DNA of 64,000 nucleotides from Azoarcus sp. DN11. Its GTDB lineage: Bacteria; Pseudomonadota; Gammaproteobacteria; Burkholderiales; Rhodocyclaceae. The notes beneath the pieces are model-generated. The model did not search any database and was not told where the DNA came from. It was given only the letters and a program-made list of their open reading frames with translations. Made by a program: the position numbers and the translations under genes. The stretch covers positions 2,666,001 to 2,730,000 of the forward strand of contig NZ_CP021731.1 in NCBI RefSeq assembly GCF_003628555.1, written 5' to 3'. Each line of letters begins with the position of its first letter. Position 1 is the first letter of the stretch. Below are positions 26,916 to 35,479 of this stretch, one piece after another.

Positions 26916-27488
26916 ATGAATCGTGACGAAGTGATCGCGGCGACGCGGCAGTGGATCGAGAAGGCGGTGATCGGGCTCAACCTGTGCCCGTTCGCGAAAT
27001 CGGTGTATGTTAAGAACCAGGTGCGCATCGTCGTCAGCGAAGCGAAACACGTCGATGCCTTCCTCGAGGACCTCGACCGCGAACTCGAATTCCTTGCCGC
27101 CGCCGATCCGGCGGAGGTCGACACGACGCTCCTCGTGCATCCGACCCTGTTCCCGGACTTCCTCGATTTCAACGAGATCGCCGGCATCGCCGAGGAAGCT
27201 ATCGAGGAACACGAACTCGAAGGCATCCTGCAGGTCGCGAGCTTCCACCCGCGCTTCCAGTTCGAGGACACGGCCGAGGACGACATCGAGAACTTCACCA
27301 ACCGTTCGCCCTTCCCCACGCTGCACCTGCTGCGCGAAGAGAGCATCGAGCGTGCGGTCGCGGCTTACCCGGAAGCCGAGGCGATCTACGAGCGCAACAT
27401 CGAGACGATGAAGAAGCTCGGGATGGAAGGCTGGAAGGCGCTCGGCATTCCCGGCCAGTGGGACCAGGTGAGGGACGAGAAGAAGTGA
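26916..27488 (+). CDS. DUF1415-family protein
   Basis: A 190-residue soluble protein starting TRQWIEKAVIGLNLCPFAK and containing HPTLFPDFLDFNEI and LQVASFHPRFQFEDTAEDDI, followed by NRSPFPTLHLLRE. These segments define the DUF1415 family, common in beta- and gammaproteobacteria and without known function. The NLCPFA and RSPFP motifs carry the conserved Cys and Pro residues. Its stop overlaps the GTG start of the methyltransferase gene by four bases, so the two are translated together. Confidence 0.9.
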   Translation: MNRDEVIAATRQWIEKAVIGLNLCPFAKSVYVKNQVRIVVSEAKHVDAFLEDLDRELEFLAAADPAEVDTTLLVHPTLFPDFLDFNEIAGIAEEAIEEHELEGILQVASFHPRFQFEDTAEDDIENFTNRSPFPTLHLLREESIERAVAAYPEAEAIYERNIETMKKLGMEGWKALGIPGQWDQVRDEKK

Positions 27489-28360
27489 GTCGCGTGCGCC
27501 ACAAACCGGCGTCTACGACGCCAGTCCCGCCTGCCGCACCCGCGGCAATCCCCGACGTCCGGCCGGGGCAGTCGATCGAGCTCCTCAAGGAGCTCCACAT
27601 CCTCACGCGCGACGGCAAGCTCAACCAGGACAGCCGGCGCAAGCTGAAGCAGGTATACCACCTCTACAACTTCATCGAGCCGCTGCTCGACGAAGTCATG
27701 TCGACGCGCAGCGACCTCACCCTCGCCGACCACGGCGCGGGCAAGTCCTACCTCGGCTTCATCCTCTACGATCTCTTCCTCAAGGCACAAGATCGCGGCC
27801 ACATCTACGGCATCGAAACGCGCGAAGCGCTCGTCGCCAGTTCGCGCGAGCTCGCGACCCGGCTGGGCTTCGAGCGCATGAGCTTCCTGAACCTCTCGGT
27901 CGAGGAATCCATCCATTCGACCGAACTGCCCGAGCGCATCGACATCGTCACGGCGCTGCACGCCTGCAACACCGCGACCGACGACGCGATCCGCTTCGCG
28001 CTGGAGAAAGACGCCCGCTTCATCGTGCTCGTGCCCTGCTGCCAGGCCGAGGTCGCCGCCACGCTGCGCAAGCACAAGAACGAATCCTTCGGCCGCACGC
28101 CGCTGTCCGAGCTGTGGCGCCATCCCATCCACACGCGCGAGTTCGGCAGCCAGATCACCAACGTGCTGCGCTGCCTGCTGCTCGAATCGCACGGCTACCA
28201 GCTCACCGTCACGGAACTCGTCGGCTGGGAGCACTCGATGAAGAACGAGCTGATCATCGCCCGCGCCACCGGCCAGCACCGCGGCAATGCGCGCGAACGG
28301 CTCGAACAGATCCTCGCCGAACTGAACCTCGAGGATCTGCGCGAGCGCTTCGTCTATTGA
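27485..28360 (+). CDS. SAM-dependent methyltransferase (class I)
   Basis: The 291-residue protein has the class I fold start DLTLADHGAGKSYLGFILYDLF near residues 77-98 (glycine loop for S-adenosylmethionine), then GIETREALVASSRELATRLGF, an acidic DIVTALHACNTATDDAI segment and IVLVPCCQ. It resembles the methyltransferase-32 type group, whose targets are uncertain (RNA or glutathione-S-transferase-like partners). The GTG at 27485 (GTGA) was chosen because it overlaps the DUF1415 stop; the first 25 residues are Pro/Ala-rich and probably disordered. Confidence 0.82.
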   Translation: MSRVRHKPASTTPVPPAAPAAIPDVRPGQSIELLKELHILTRDGKLNQDSRRKLKQVYHLYNFIEPLLDEVMSTRSDLTLADHGAGKSYLGFILYDLFLKAQDRGHIYGIETREALVASSRELATRLGFERMSFLNLSVEESIHSTELPERIDIVTALHACNTATDDAIRFALEKDARFIVLVPCCQAEVAATLRKHKNESFGRTPLSELWRHPIHTREFGSQITNVLRCLLLESHGYQLTVTELVGWEHSMKNELIIARATGQHRGNARERLEQILAELNLEDLRERFVY

Positions 28361-28452
28361 CCGGACACGCGGCGTGAAAAACTTGATCGCGGTGAAGTAC
28401 GAACCGGTTGCACCGGGGTAAGCTGACAACTCACAAACTCCGGGGTGCTCCC

Positions 28453-28740
28453 ATGTCCGACGTCCCCTTTCCCGTCCTGGTCGCGGCCGTCTTCCTGTTT
28501 ACCTCGCTCACCATGGTGCACCTGGCGATGCGGCATCAGGATGCGCAGCTCGCACTGCCCGAACGCGACGCATATCTCGCCGCGCACGAGCTGCAGTCGG
28601 TGACCTGCGCACACTGTCAATCCACCGAGATGCGCGAATTCGGCTTCAACGATGCAGACGACGACCGGCGCATCGTGACCTGCGCCAGCTGCAGGAAAGC
28701 GCTTTTCCGCTACACGCGAGGCGCCGCGCCGCACGCATAG
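28453..28740 (+). CDS. membrane-anchored zinc-ribbon protein, unknown
   Basis: A 95-residue protein with one N-terminal membrane helix (VLVAAVFLFTSLTMVHLA, residues about 8-25) and a cytosolic part with two Cys pairs, C-A-H-C and C-A-S-C (about residues 52-55 and 77-80), 21 residues apart, the layout of a zinc ribbon. I do not recognise a named family. It stands alone between the methyltransferase and aldehyde dehydrogenase genes. Confidence 0.7.
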   Translation: MSDVPFPVLVAAVFLFTSLTMVHLAMRHQDAQLALPERDAYLAAHELQSVTCAHCQSTEMREFGFNDADDDRRIVTCASCRKALFRYTRGAAPHA

Positions 28741-28792
28741 AACATTCGGGTTCCCGCGGGGTCAACGGGGCATCGTGGCCCCGGAGTCCGTC

Positions 28793-30313
28793 ATGGAACT
28801 CGCATCGCTGACCTCGTCCCTGCTTGCCCGCTTCGGCGTCGCCGCCGAGTGCTTCGACCACGGCGACATCGCCGTGCGCAGTCCGATCGACGGCAGCCTC
28901 ATCGGCCACGTCGCTTCGATTTCCGCGCCCGCCGCAGATACGGCGCTCGCCACTGCGCACGAAGCCTTCGAAGCCTGGCGCACTGTCCCCGCGCCGCGGC
29001 GCGGCGAGCTCGTGCGCCGCTTCGGCAACCTCCTGCGCGAATACAAGACCGACCTCGGCACGCTGGTCACGATCGAGACCGGCAAGATCCGCCAGGAGGG
29101 CCTCGGCGAGGTGCAGGAGATGATCGACATCTGCGACTACGCCTGCGGGCTGTCGCGCCAGCTCCACGGCCTGACGATCGCCAGCGAGCGCCCCGGCCAT
29201 CGCATGATGGAACAATGGCATCCGACGGGCGTCGTCGGCGTCGTGTCCGCCTTCAACTTCCCGGTTGCGGTGTGGGCGTGGAATGCCACGCTCGCCTGGG
29301 TGTGCGGCGACAGCGTAGTGTGGAAGCCGTCGGAACGCACCCCGCTCAGCGCCATCGCCTGTGCGGCCCTGTTCGAGCGCGCCTGCCGGGGGCTTGGCGA
29401 GGCGCCGAAGGGGCTGCTCGGACTCCTGACGGGCGGTCGCGCGCACGCCGAACTGCTCGCCGACGACCGGCGGATCGCCGTGTTTTCCGCGACGGGGTCG
29501 TGTGCGATGGGGCGCGCACTGGCGCCGCGCGTTGCGGCACGTCTCGGCCGCGCTATCCTCGAACTCGGCGGCAACAACGCGGCGATCGTCTGTCCCAGCG
29601 CGGACCTCGCCCTCGCCGAGCGCGCGATCCTCTTCGCCGCTGCGGGCACCGCAGGCCAGCGCTGCACGACGCTGCGGCGGCTGATCGTGCACGAATCGAT
29701 CGCCGATGCGCTGATCGGGCGCCTGCGCGCCGCATGGCGGCGCATCCCGGTCGGCAATCCGCTCGACGCAACCTCGCTCGTCGGCCCGCTGATCGAGCCG
29801 GCAGCGGGCGAAGCGATGGCCGTGGTACTGTCCGAAGCGGCCGCCGCCGGAGGAATGGTGTTCGGCGGCGATCCGGTGACGGTGCATGGCTGTGAAGGCG
29901 GCTGCTACCGCCGCCCGGCGCTGGTCGAGATGCCCGCCCAGACCGAACTCGTCCGGCGCGAGACCTTCGCCCCCATCCTGTACGTGCTGCGCTACTCGAG
30001 CTTCGACGAGGCGATCGCGCTTCACAACGACGTGCCGCAGGGACTGGCGTCGTCGGTCTTCACGCAGGACCTCGGCGAGGCCGAGCGCTTCCTCTCCGCC
30101 GCGGGCAGCGATTGCGGCATCGCCAACGTGAATATCGGCCCGTCCGGCGCCGAGATCGGCGGCGCGTTCGGCGGCGAGAAGGATACCGGCGGCGGCCGGG
30201 AATCCGGTTCGGACGCGTGGAAGGGCTACATGCGGCGCGCGACCTGCACGATCAACTATTCGGGCGCCCTGCCCCTCGCGCAAGGCATACGTTTCGGGCT
30301 CGACGAATCCTGA
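28793..30313 (+). CDS. amaB: ALDH7-family aldehyde dehydrogenase (aminoadipate semialdehyde type)
   Basis: This 506-residue enzyme has the ALDH core: SAFNFPVAVWAWN with N155, WKPS (K178), FSATGS coenzyme loop, catalytic base E257 (LELGGNNA) and nucleophile C291 (GQRCTT). The FNFPVAVWAWN pattern and GGNNAAIV are typical of antiquitin/AmaB, which oxidises alpha-aminoadipic semialdehyde (piperideine-6-carboxylate) to aminoadipate in lysine breakdown. No other lysine genes adjoin it, so the substrate is inferred from family only. ATG 28793 follows GGAG by seven bases and is preferred over GTG 28775. It ends 15 bases from the convergent CNNM/CorC gene. Confidence 0.85.
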   Translation: MELASLTSSLLARFGVAAECFDHGDIAVRSPIDGSLIGHVASISAPAADTALATAHEAFEAWRTVPAPRRGELVRRFGNLLREYKTDLGTLVTIETGKIRQEGLGEVQEMIDICDYACGLSRQLHGLTIASERPGHRMMEQWHPTGVVGVVSAFNFPVAVWAWNATLAWVCGDSVVWKPSERTPLSAIACAALFERACRGLGEAPKGLLGLLTGGRAHAELLADDRRIAVFSATGSCAMGRALAPRVAARLGRAILELGGNNAAIVCPSADLALAERAILFAAAGTAGQRCTTLRRLIVHESIADALIGRLRAAWRRIPVGNPLDATSLVGPLIEPAAGEAMAVVLSEAAAAGGMVFGGDPVTVHGCEGGCYRRPALVEMPAQTELVRRETFAPILYVLRYSSFDEAIALHNDVPQGLASSVFTQDLGEAERFLSAAGSDCGIANVNIGPSGAEIGGAFGGEKDTGGGRESGSDAWKGYMRRATCTINYSGALPLAQGIRFGLDES

Positions 30314-30328
30314 GGTGACGGTGACGTC

Positions 30329-31633
30329 CTACTGCGTGTGCTGGTCCGGGGCCTCTCGTGTTACGAGCAGTTGATCGATCCGGTAGTTGTCGATGTCGAC
30401 CACCTCGAACTTGTAGCCGCGGTAGGTCACCGAATCGGTGCGCTTGGGTACCTTCCGCAGGGCATACATCACGAACCCGGCGAGCGTCTCGTAATTCTCG
30501 CTGCCTTCGAACTCGTCGATCTCCAGCGCATGCATGACGTCCTCGATCGGCGTGATGCCGTCGATCAGCCAGGAGTCGGCGTCGCGCTCGACGATGAGCT
30601 CCTCCTGAAGCGCGCTGCCCAGCTCGCCCATCACGGTGTTCATGACGTCCTGGAGGCTCAGCAGGCCGACGATCAGCGCGTATTCGTTAACGATCAGCGC
30701 GAAGTCCTCGCGCGCGGCGCGGAAGCGGTCCAGCGCCTCGAACAGCGTGAGCGTGTCGGGAATCACGAGCACGCTGCGCAGCATCGGGTCCGCGCGCAGC
30801 GAGAGCTTCTGCCCCGACAGGATGCGCGCGAAGATGTCCTTCAGGTCCACGTAGCCGACCACCGCGTCGATCGTGCCCTCGCACACGGGGAACTTACCGT
30901 GCGGCTGTTCCGTGAGTTTCTGGCGGATGCTCTCGTCCGATTCGTTGAGCGTGAAGAAGACGATGTTCTCGCGGTTGGTCATCGCCGACCCCACGGTCCG
31001 GGTATCGAGCTCGAACACGTTGGCGATCAGTTCGCGCTCCTGGTTCAGCAAGGTGCCGGTCGCGGCACCGGCCTCGGCCATCGCGACGATGTCCTCCGAC
31101 GTGATGTCCTCGGAACGCACATTGGGCAGCTTGAAGAGCGCAAACAGGCGATTCGCCAGTCCGTCGAAGAACCACACGGCCGGGGCGAAGACGATCAGGA
31201 ACACCCGGATCGGCTTGACCACCGCGACGGCGACGCGCTCGGGCGCGACCATCGCCAGGCGGCGGGGAATGAGATCGGCAAACAGGATGAAGAGCGAGGT
31301 GACGACCGCGAAGGACAGCACGAAGCTGAGCGAGTCGAGCAGCGGCCCGTCATAAACCAGGGAAATCAGCTCGGACAGCGCCGGCGACAGCGCCGATTCG
31401 CCGACGATACCGCCAAGGATCGCGATCGCATTCAGGCCGACCTGCACGACGGTGAAAAAATGCCCCGGGTTCGCCTGCAAGGCCAGCACGCGGGCGGCCT
31501 CGGCGTCGCCATTGTCCGCCATCAGCCGCAGCTTGATCTTGCGTGCCGCCGCGAGCGATATCTCGGAGATCGAAAAGAACGCGCTCAGCGCGATGAGCAC
31601 GGCAATGATCAACAACTGATTCGACAAGCTCAC
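30329..31633 (-). CDS. CNNM/CorC (HlyC)-type membrane protein with CBS pair
   Basis: The 434-residue protein has a CNNM membrane domain (about residues 1-190, with SAFFSISEISLAAARKIKL and FADLIPRRLAMVAPE), two CBS domains (about 210-335; TNRENIVFFTLNES, FALIVNEYALIVGLLSLQDVM) and a C-terminal CorC_HlyC domain. The group includes magnesium/cobalt efflux factors and E. coli YtfL, linked to cadaverine/putrescine tolerance. Which role applies cannot be told from sequence. The older name hemolysin is misleading. Confidence 0.9.
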   Translation of the reverse strand: MSLSNQLLIIAVLIALSAFFSISEISLAAARKIKLRLMADNGDAEAARVLALQANPGHFFTVVQVGLNAIAILGGIVGESALSPALSELISLVYDGPLLDSLSFVLSFAVVTSLFILFADLIPRRLAMVAPERVAVAVVKPIRVFLIVFAPAVWFFDGLANRLFALFKLPNVRSEDITSEDIVAMAEAGAATGTLLNQERELIANVFELDTRTVGSAMTNRENIVFFTLNESDESIRQKLTEQPHGKFPVCEGTIDAVVGYVDLKDIFARILSGQKLSLRADPMLRSVLVIPDTLTLFEALDRFRAAREDFALIVNEYALIVGLLSLQDVMNTVMGELGSALQEELIVERDADSWLIDGITPIEDVMHALEIDEFEGSENYETLAGFVMYALRKVPKRTDSVTYRGYKFEVVDIDNYRIDQLLVTREAPDQHTQ

Positions 31634-31733
31634 GATGCGACTCCGGATTCACCCGCAGCAGGTCGCGCACGCGGCGATGCGCTGTCCTCTTGGCCGGTGC
31701 TCCGGGCCCCGTCGCGCCGGCATTCGTCATCCG

Positions 31734-31762
31734 ACGATACCCACACTCCTGGTTAATGCCAA
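31734..31762 (-). promoter_or_regulatory. promoter for the CNNM/CorC gene
   Basis: Read leftwards, TTGGCA (31762-31757) and TATCGT (31739-31734) are spaced by 17 bases, a good match to a housekeeping promoter, roughly 100 bases before the start codon at 31633. The gap 31634-31802 contains no other recognisable feature. Confidence 0.5.
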
Positions 31763-31802
31763 GCGCTTCGGTCTCACATGTGGCGAATTCGGGCCGAGAG
31801 CG

Positions 31803-32348
31803 CTAGCTGCGCGGCGACATCAGGCGTTCCGGCTCGACGGCCACCGTTGCGGAGCCGTCGGTGATCCAGACCTGCCCGTCCTGCAGCGTGCATTGCAGCC
31901 GCATGCTGCGCGCGGTCATCGCCGCGAGCGCCGGCGGGATGTCGCTGGGCACGTTCAGCACGGTCAGGTTCGTCAGCCGCGTGAGCTTGTCGCGGATGCC
32001 GTTCCACCAGATGTCGGCAGCCCGTCCGTAACTGAGCACGACCACCTCGCGTGCCCGCCCGCTGGCCTTGCGGATCCATTTCTCGTCCGGCTGGCCGACG
32101 TCGATCCAGCGCTCGACGAGGCCGGTCAGATCCTTCTGCCACAGGTCCGGTTCGTCGTCCACGCACAGGCCCTTGCCGAACGCGAGTGCGGGGTCCGCGT
32201 AGAGCGCGAATGCGAGGATCCGCACCATCATCCGCTCGTCGGTCTCGGAAGGATGGCGCGCGAGCGTCAGGTTGTGGTCGCCGTAGTAGTTGCGGTCCAT
32301 GTCCGCGACCGCAATTTCCGCCTTGTAGATCGTTGCCTTGAGGGCCAT
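31803..32348 (-). CDS. yaeQ: YaeQ family protein
   Basis: A 181-residue protein with the family signature from its first residues: MALKATIYKAEIAVADMDRN, then HNLTLARHPSETDERMMVR and LWQKDLTGLVERWIDVGQPDE. YaeQ has a PD-(D/E)XK nuclease-like fold, but its biochemical role is not settled. The start at 32348 was chosen because conservation begins there. The gene follows the unknown 259-residue gene by 40 bases in the same direction. Confidence 0.93.
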   Translation of the reverse strand: MALKATIYKAEIAVADMDRNYYGDHNLTLARHPSETDERMMVRILAFALYADPALAFGKGLCVDDEPDLWQKDLTGLVERWIDVGQPDEKWIRKASGRAREVVVLSYGRAADIWWNGIRDKLTRLTNLTVLNVPSDIPPALAAMTARSMRLQCTLQDGQVWITDGSATVAVEPERLMSPRS

Positions 32349-32388
32349 GTCGTCGGTGTCCCGCTGCTGCGATGAGTGATCGGGTGAA

Positions 32389-33168
32389 TCAGTGCGTCGA
32401 ACTGCCGCCTGCACGGCGGGCCTGCTGCCATCCGAGCACGGCCTGCGTCGCATGGGCCATCACGCGGTCGCGGAATTGCGCGGGGAGTTCCTTCGCCAAG
32501 GCGCCGAACAGTGCCTCGTTCATTTCGCGCGCCAACCCGTCGGCGGCCAGACCCTCGGCCAGACACTGGATCTGGATGTGCGCGAGCGCATCCGCCACGA
32601 GGCGCCAACCGAGCACCGGCATCCTTTCGGTCAGCGCGAACATCATCCCGCCGAGTCGCGTGAGGATCGCCGTTGCCTGATCGGGCTCGTCGCTCGCGAT
32701 CATCGCGTGCCACAGGGCGAGGTGGATGCCGCGCCGCAGGTCGATCTTGAAATCGATCGCATTGCCCTCCGAGGCGTCGAGGGCGGCGAACTGGCGCTGG
32801 AAGCGCGCATCCTGCTCCGGCCCAAGCGCGGTGCGAAGCGCACCGAGGAGTTCCGACAGCCCCGGGATCGCCACCAGACCGAACGCCTGGCTGTACGCGA
32901 GGCCCCACTGGTCGAGCCCCGACACGAGCATCGCGAGGCGCAAGGCCCGGACGTCATCCCCGTCCGCCGCCCGGCTCCAGTTCCCGAGCGCCGTCGCCAG
33001 AGCTTCCACGCCGCGGGCGCGGCCGGCATCGTCCTCGTCGAGCGTCAGGCGAAACACCTGCGCGAAGCCGTCCTGCGCCATGCGCGCGGCGAGCTTCTGG
33101 ACGTCGACGGCCGCCAGCGCGGCGAGCGAGTCGGTCGGGATCTGTTCGGCGGGGGCGTGTTGCGTCAT
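32389..33168 (-). CDS. conserved hypothetical helical protein
   Basis: A 259-residue soluble protein, rich in Ala and Leu and almost entirely helical. No catalytic motif or membrane segment is visible. Notable stretches are GLDQWGLAYSQAFGL (about residue 84), RRGIHLALWHAMIASDEPDQA and LTERMPVLGWRLVADALAHI. A longer frame to 33291 exists, but it runs into low-quality sequence near the srkA promoter. I do not recognise the family. It is divergent from srkA and is followed by yaeQ, so a shared transcript with yaeQ is likely. Confidence 0.65.
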   Translation of the reverse strand: MTQHAPAEQIPTDSLAALAAVDVQKLAARMAQDGFAQVFRLTLDEDDAGRARGVEALATALGNWSRAADGDDVRALRLAMLVSGLDQWGLAYSQAFGLVAIPGLSELLGALRTALGPEQDARFQRQFAALDASEGNAIDFKIDLRRGIHLALWHAMIASDEPDQATAILTRLGGMMFALTERMPVLGWRLVADALAHIQIQCLAEGLAADGLAREMNEALFGALAKELPAQFRDRVMAHATQAVLGWQQARRAGGSSTH

Positions 33169-33335
33169 GTCTGGTGTCCAGGCCAAAGGGGCTGCAAAGG
33201 GGCCGTATTCTGAGCCGCCCGCAGCCGGACGGCAAATGTCGCCGGTCGATTCACGGGGGGACGTGCCCGCGACACTTGTGCAATGCGCCATTCCTGACAG
33301 AATGCGCCCATCCTGCCCCCGCGACGCCGACGACC

Positions 33336-34328
33336 ATGTCCGACCTCCCCTTCGAATCGCTGACCCCCGACCTCATCCTCGATGCCCTGGAGCGTGTCGG
33401 GCTCAGGCCCGACGGCCGCATGCTGGCGCTGAACAGCTACGAGAACCGCGTCTATCAGATCGGGATCGAGGACGCCCGGCCGGTGGTCGTCAAGTTCTAC
33501 CGCGCCGCACGCTGGAACGATGCAGCGATCGCCGAGGAGCACGCCTTTGTCAGCGATCTCGCCTCGCGCGAGATTCCGGTGGTCGCACCGCTGGTGCTCG
33601 CCGGCGCCACCTTGCACCATTTCGCGGACCAGCGTTTTGCGGTCTTCCCGCGCGTCGGTGGTCGCGCCCCCGAGCTGTCCGACCCGGCGACGCTCGAATG
33701 GATGGGGCGTTTCCTCGGGCGCATCCACGCCGTCGGTGCGCTGCAGCCCTACCTTGCGCGCCCAACGCTCGATATCCAGACTTTCGGCATCGAGCCGCGG
33801 CAATACCTGCTCGACAACGGCTTCATCCCTGCCGACCTGCTCGCCTCATGGACCAGCACCGTGGACCAGGCGCTGGACGGCGTGCGGCGCTGTTTCGACC
33901 GCGCCGGCTCCGTCGTGCACCTCCGGCTGCATGGCGACTGCCACGCCGGCAACGTGCTGTGGAGCGAATCCGCAGACGCTCCGGGGCCGCAGTTCGTCGA
34001 CTTCGACGACAGCCGCATGGGCCCCGCCGTGCAGGACCTGTGGATGCTGCTGTCGGGATCGCGCGAAGACATGAGCCGGCAGCTCGGCGACGTGCTGGCC
34101 GGGTACGAGGATTTCCACGAATTCTCGCCACGGGAATTGCACCTCGTGGAAGCGTTGCGCACGCTGCGCCTGATCCACTATTCGGGGTGGATCGCGCGCC
34201 GCTGGACCGACCCGGCCTTCCCGCGCGCCTTCCCTTGGTTCAACACCCAGCGCTACTGGCAGGACCGCGTGCTGGAGCTGCGCGAGCAGATCGCCGCGAT
34301 GGACGAACCGCCGCTCTGGTCCGTGTGA
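33336..34328 (+). CDS. srkA: stress response kinase A (YihE-type)
   Basis: The 330-residue protein has an aminoglycoside-phosphotransferase/protein-kinase-like fold. Landmarks are YENRVYQIG, the ATP-binding lysine in VVVKFYRAARW (K53), the catalytic loop LHGDCHAGNVLW (D201, N206) and the metal-binding VDFDDSRMGPAVQDLWML (D222/D224). This matches SrkA/YihE, a Ser/Thr protein kinase that protects cells from stress-induced death in enterobacteria. The ATG at 33336 begins the conserved FESLTPDLILDALE segment. Confidence 0.92.
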   Translation: MSDLPFESLTPDLILDALERVGLRPDGRMLALNSYENRVYQIGIEDARPVVVKFYRAARWNDAAIAEEHAFVSDLASREIPVVAPLVLAGATLHHFADQRFAVFPRVGGRAPELSDPATLEWMGRFLGRIHAVGALQPYLARPTLDIQTFGIEPRQYLLDNGFIPADLLASWTSTVDQALDGVRRCFDRAGSVVHLRLHGDCHAGNVLWSESADAPGPQFVDFDDSRMGPAVQDLWMLLSGSREDMSRQLGDVLAGYEDFHEFSPRELHLVEALRTLRLIHYSGWIARRWTDPAFPRAFPWFNTQRYWQDRVLELREQIAAMDEPPLWSV

Positions 34329-34461
34329 GCGCCGCGGGCGGCCGGTCGGCCGCGAACGCAACGCGGTGGGGACAGGGACAGGATCGCGCTATACCATGTA
34401 AGCCTCGCGCCGCTTCACCTGGAACCGGCCGTTCAACTCCCTCGAGGCAGGAAGTGTCCCG

Positions 34462-35103
34462 ATGAACGATTCCGACGAACACCACCCGCCCTATCCGCGC
34501 TGCACCGGGGTCGGCATCCCGCGCAGCGGGCGCTTCGACGCGGCAGCCTTCGAACGTGCGGTCGGCGACCTCCTGGCCGCCTGCGGCATCGCGCCCGACA
34601 CGACCCACATGGGCCGGACCGCGACTCGCGTGCGCGAACTGTGGCAGCGCAGGCTGCTCGGCGGTTACGAACTCGATCCGGCTGAAGCGCTCGGCGAAGG
34701 CTTCCCGGACGAGCGCTCCGACCTGATCGTGATCCGCGGCATCGCGGTGCATGGCGTCTGTCCCCACCACCTCGTGCCTTTCCGCGGCGTCGCCCATGTC
34801 GCCTACCTGCCCGGCGGGCGCCTGCACGGGTTCGGCCGCATCGCCCGCCTCGTCGACGCGATCGGGCACCGCTTCACCTACCAGGAGTGGATGACCCGCG
34901 ACATCGCCGACGCCCTGTTGCAGCACGGCCGCGCGCGCGGCGCTGCCTGCATCATCGAGGCCGAGCAGCTGTGCCTGCTGCTGGGCGAGGACCGGCGCGG
35001 CGACGAGCGCGTCGTCACGCAGGCCTTTGCCGGTGAATTCGAGACACGCGAACACTTGCGCGCGGAGTTCCTCCACGCCGTCGCCGGCCGCAATCCGCGC
35101 TGA
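34462..35103 (+). CDS. GTP cyclohydrolase I-like protein with altered active site
   Basis: The 213-residue protein aligns over the catalytic domain of GTP cyclohydrolase I: GVCPHHLVPFRGVAHVAYLP (the Zn ligands Cys and second His, and the catalytic first His, are kept; the usual C-E-H-H is C-P-H-H) and LHGFGRIARLVDAIGHRFTYQEWMT. The third Zn-ligand region reads EAEQLCLLLGED where the family has H-x-C-M/V-x-x-R-G: Cys is kept, but the substrate-binding His is Gln and the Arg is lost. Folate synthesis from GTP is therefore doubtful; a relative acting on another purine, or a regulator, is possible. The gap before it (34329-34461) holds a GCGGCCG-GT-CGGCCGC palindrome (34338-34353). Confidence 0.8.
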   Translation: MNDSDEHHPPYPRCTGVGIPRSGRFDAAAFERAVGDLLAACGIAPDTTHMGRTATRVRELWQRRLLGGYELDPAEALGEGFPDERSDLIVIRGIAVHGVCPHHLVPFRGVAHVAYLPGGRLHGFGRIARLVDAIGHRFTYQEWMTRDIADALLQHGRARGAACIIEAEQLCLLLGEDRRGDERVVTQAFAGEFETREHLRAEFLHAVAGRNPR

Positions 35104-35112
35104 TTCTCGTGC

Positions 35113-35442
35113 TCAGTGCAGTGTAAACACCGGTGCCCGCGGCTGACCGACTTCGATCATCACGACCTCCTTGCCGCGCAGCATCACCGAGCCGCGTACC
35201 CGGTCGTTGCCCGACACCGAATACTCGAATTCATAGACACGTTGCGGGCACAGGCGGCCATCCTCATCGCGAACGAGCCGGAACGAACGGCTGGAAACGG
35301 TCTCGTCGAGGAACTGCACGCCCTCGCGGCGGCACGCCGCCCGCGCCGCCTGCACGCCGATTTCCCGGGTACGCACGCCGTCCAGCCAGAACCAGCCGCA
35401 CAGGCACAGCAGCATCAGCGCTAACAATTCGGCGAAGCTCAT
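35113..35442 (-). CDS. DUF3301-family membrane-anchored protein
   Basis: A 109-residue protein with one N-terminal membrane helix (LLALMLLCLCGWFWLDGVRTRE) and a short beta-rich domain (AARAACRREGVQFLDETV, VYEFEYSVSGNDRVRGSVMLRG, VVMIEVG). The W-x-D-x-x-x-x-R-E start and ACxxxGVQFLDETV segment are those of DUF3301, a small family of unknown function. It is convergent with the GTP-cyclohydrolase-like gene (9-base gap). Confidence 0.85.
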   Translation of the reverse strand: MSFAELLALMLLCLCGWFWLDGVRTREIGVQAARAACRREGVQFLDETVSSRSFRLVRDEDGRLCPQRVYEFEYSVSGNDRVRGSVMLRGKEVVMIEVGQPRAPVFTLH

Positions 35443-35479
35443 GGGGACTCCGTTGGAGTGAATTCGAGCCGCGTCGCGA

